Shown: positions 63,012-64,000 of the stretch, piece by piece | Layout of the letters: every line of letters begins with the position of its first letter | Numbering within the stretch: position 1 is the first letter of the stretch | From: Streptomyces sp. NBC_00414 | Lineage (GTDB): Bacteria; Actinomycetota; Actinomycetes; Streptomycetales; Streptomycetaceae | Assembly (NCBI RefSeq): GCF_036038375.1 | Contig: NZ_CP107935.1 | Coordinates: forward strand, 2,356,001-2,420,000 | Reading direction: 5' to 3' | DNA: 64,000 nt | Notes under the pieces: model-generated | The model's database searches: none | The model's input: the letters and a program-made list of their open reading frames with translations, nothing else | What the model was told of the DNA's origin: nothing | Translations under genes and position numbers: made by a program

Positions 63012-64000
63012 ATGCGCATCGGACTCATCGGGACGGGTCGTATCGGTACATTTCATGCGACCGCCCTCAGCCGCCACCGCGAGGTGGGCGGCTCCCTCAT
63101 CGTCACGGACGCGGATCCCGCACGAGCCCGCCGGCTCGCGGACCGCTTAGGCGCCACCGCGGCGCCCGGCGTGGACGAGATCTTCACCTGGGGTGTGGAC
63201 GCCGTGGTCATCACCGCGGCCACCTCGGCACACGGCGAACTGATCGGTCGGGCAGCACGGGCCGGGCTGCCCGTGTTCTGCGAGAAGCCCATCGCCCTCG
63301 ACCTGACAGGCACCCTCACGGCCATCGCGGAGGTAGAAGCAGCGGGAACGATCCTGCAGATGGGCTTCCAGCGGCGCTTCGACTCCGGCTACACCGCCGC
63401 GCGTGAGGTGGTGCGCTCGGGGCAGCTCGGCCGGCTGCACACCGTGCGCGCCATGACCTCCGACCAGTCGCCGCCGCCGGCCGAGCATCTGCCGCTGTCC
63501 GGCGGGCTGTACCGGGACACCCTGGTGCACGACTTCGACATGCTGCGGTGGGTCACCGGGCGGGAGATCACCGAGGTCTACGCGATGGGGTCGGACGCCG
63601 GGCCCCCGATGTTCCGCGACGCGGGTGACATCGACACGGCGGCGTGCGTCCTCACGCTGGACGACGGCACGCTCGCGACGGCCACGGCGACGCGGCTGAA
63701 CGGGGCCGGGTACGACGTGCGCATGGAGCTGGCCGGGGAGCTGGACCAGATCGGGGTCGGGCTCGACGACCGGACGCCGATCGCGTCCACGGAGCCGGCG
63801 GGGCCGCCTGCCGCGACCAAGCCGTGGACGGGGTTCCTGGAGCGGTTCGGGCCCGCGTACGAGGCGGAGCTGCACGCGTTCGTCGAGGTGGTCCGGGGGG
63901 AGCGGGCCAATCCTTGCGACGGGCGTGAGGCGTTGCACGCGTTGCGGATCGCGGAGGCTTGTGAGGTGTCTCGGCGGGGGCGGCGGTCCGTACCGCTCGC
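63012..64000 (+). CDS. Gfo/Idh/MocA-family oxidoreductase (inositol 2-dehydrogenase-like), 3' truncated by window edge
   Basis: The first 329 codons of an NAD(P)-dependent dehydrogenase run to the right edge; only a few residues should be missing. The Rossmann motif is MRIGLIGTGRIGTFHATALS, followed by AVVITAATSAHGELIGRAA, the diagnostic lysine in VFCEKPIALDL, GFQRRFDSGYTAAREVVRSG and the catalytic-region GLYRDTLVHDFDMLRWVTGR (Asp and His). This matches inositol 2-dehydrogenases and related sugar dehydrogenases. Codon 46 is TTA (63147-63149), the rare leucine codon that in Streptomyces depends on the bldA tRNA. The initiating ATG lacks a ribosome-binding site and overlaps a TTGTCC operator half-site. 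Confidence 0.9.
   Translation, partial: MRIGLIGTGRIGTFHATALSRHREVGGSLIVTDADPARARRLADRLGATAAPGVDEIFTWGVDAVVITAATSAHGELIGRAARAGLPVFCEKPIALDLTGTLTAIAEVEAAGTILQMGFQRRFDSGYTAAREVVRSGQLGRLHTVRAMTSDQSPPPAEHLPLSGGLYRDTLVHDFDMLRWVTGREITEVYAMGSDAGPPMFRDAGDIDTAACVLTLDDGTLATATATRLNGAGYDVRMELAGELDQIGVGLDDRTPIASTEPAGPPAATKPWTGFLERFGPAYEAELHAFVEVVRGERANPCDGREALHALRIAEACEVSRRGRRSVPL

Overview
The window is high-GC actinobacterial chromosome, almost certainly Streptomyces. Codon third positions are strongly G/C, genes are packed with ATGA, GTGA and TGATG overlaps, several genes appear leaderless, and the gene families are typical of streptomycetes (PucR regulators, DUF4232 and DUF3558-like secreted proteins, DUF6278, a merged PcaD-PcaC protein, a ROK glucokinase with a long N-terminus). 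I see no rRNA, tRNA, CRISPR array, integrase or insertion sequence. It reads as accessory and catabolic chromosome rather than an inserted island.

Layout. 1-4091: the 3' part of a branched-chain amino-acid (or amide) ABC transporter operon (livM start, livH, livG, livF) with a divergent PucR-type regulator and an 18-bp palindrome between them. 4177-10309: a strong bidirectional terminator, glycerate kinase, a small exported protein, a NUDIX hydrolase and a sirtuin. Next comes a zone of gene remnants (7328-8240), then an alkylation-repair pair (Ada-AlkA fusion and Ogt). 10407-24492: an exported family-2 beta-galactosidase with a LamG-like domain inserted in its catalytic domain, a macro-domain protein, a phytoene-dehydrogenase-like flavoprotein, an inositol-phosphatase-like enzyme, a GGT-family protein, a lipoprotein, a two-component system, an AhpD-like protein and an exported protein.

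24526-33924: a compact catabolic locus on the minus strand. It holds an NCS1 transporter, an LLM-class oxidoreductase, dihydropyrimidinase/hydantoinase, a beta-ureidopropionase-like amidohydrolase, a PucR regulator, a class III aminotransferase and a second, closely similar amidohydrolase. Together they look like uptake of a cyclic ureide, ring opening, loss of CO2 and NH3, and transamination of the resulting beta-amino acid. No PreT/PreA dihydropyrimidine dehydrogenase is present. Both amidohydrolase genes carry the same decamer, GTGAAACATG, about 120 bp upstream.

34145-51580: a large hypothetical protein, an exported gamma-glutamyltransferase, a membrane-anchored unknown, an exported CocE/X-Pro-peptidase-like hydrolase, a lone GluA-type ATPase, an exported SGNH hydrolase, exonuclease III, an MBL-fold hydrolase, PcaDC with a cysteine nucleophile, RNase J, a spermidine-synthase-like protein and an exported molybdopterin oxidoreductase. 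51944-57054: a coupled SWIM zinc-finger protein and SNF2 helicase. 57207-64000: a membrane-anchored unknown, a ROK kinase, a CUT2-type sugar/polyol ABC operon with its GntR regulator, and a divergent Gfo/Idh/MocA (inositol-dehydrogenase-like) gene. The regulator and the dehydrogenase share a TTGTCCGGACAA palindrome, and the dehydrogenase contains a rare TTA (bldA) codon.

A recurring peculiarity is short tandem repeats with codon-multiple periods (12, 12, 15, 24 and 30 bp) at gene ends or in linkers: the 5' ends of ogt and the aminotransferase gene, the 3' end of the macro-domain gene, the NCS1 leader and the GGT linker.
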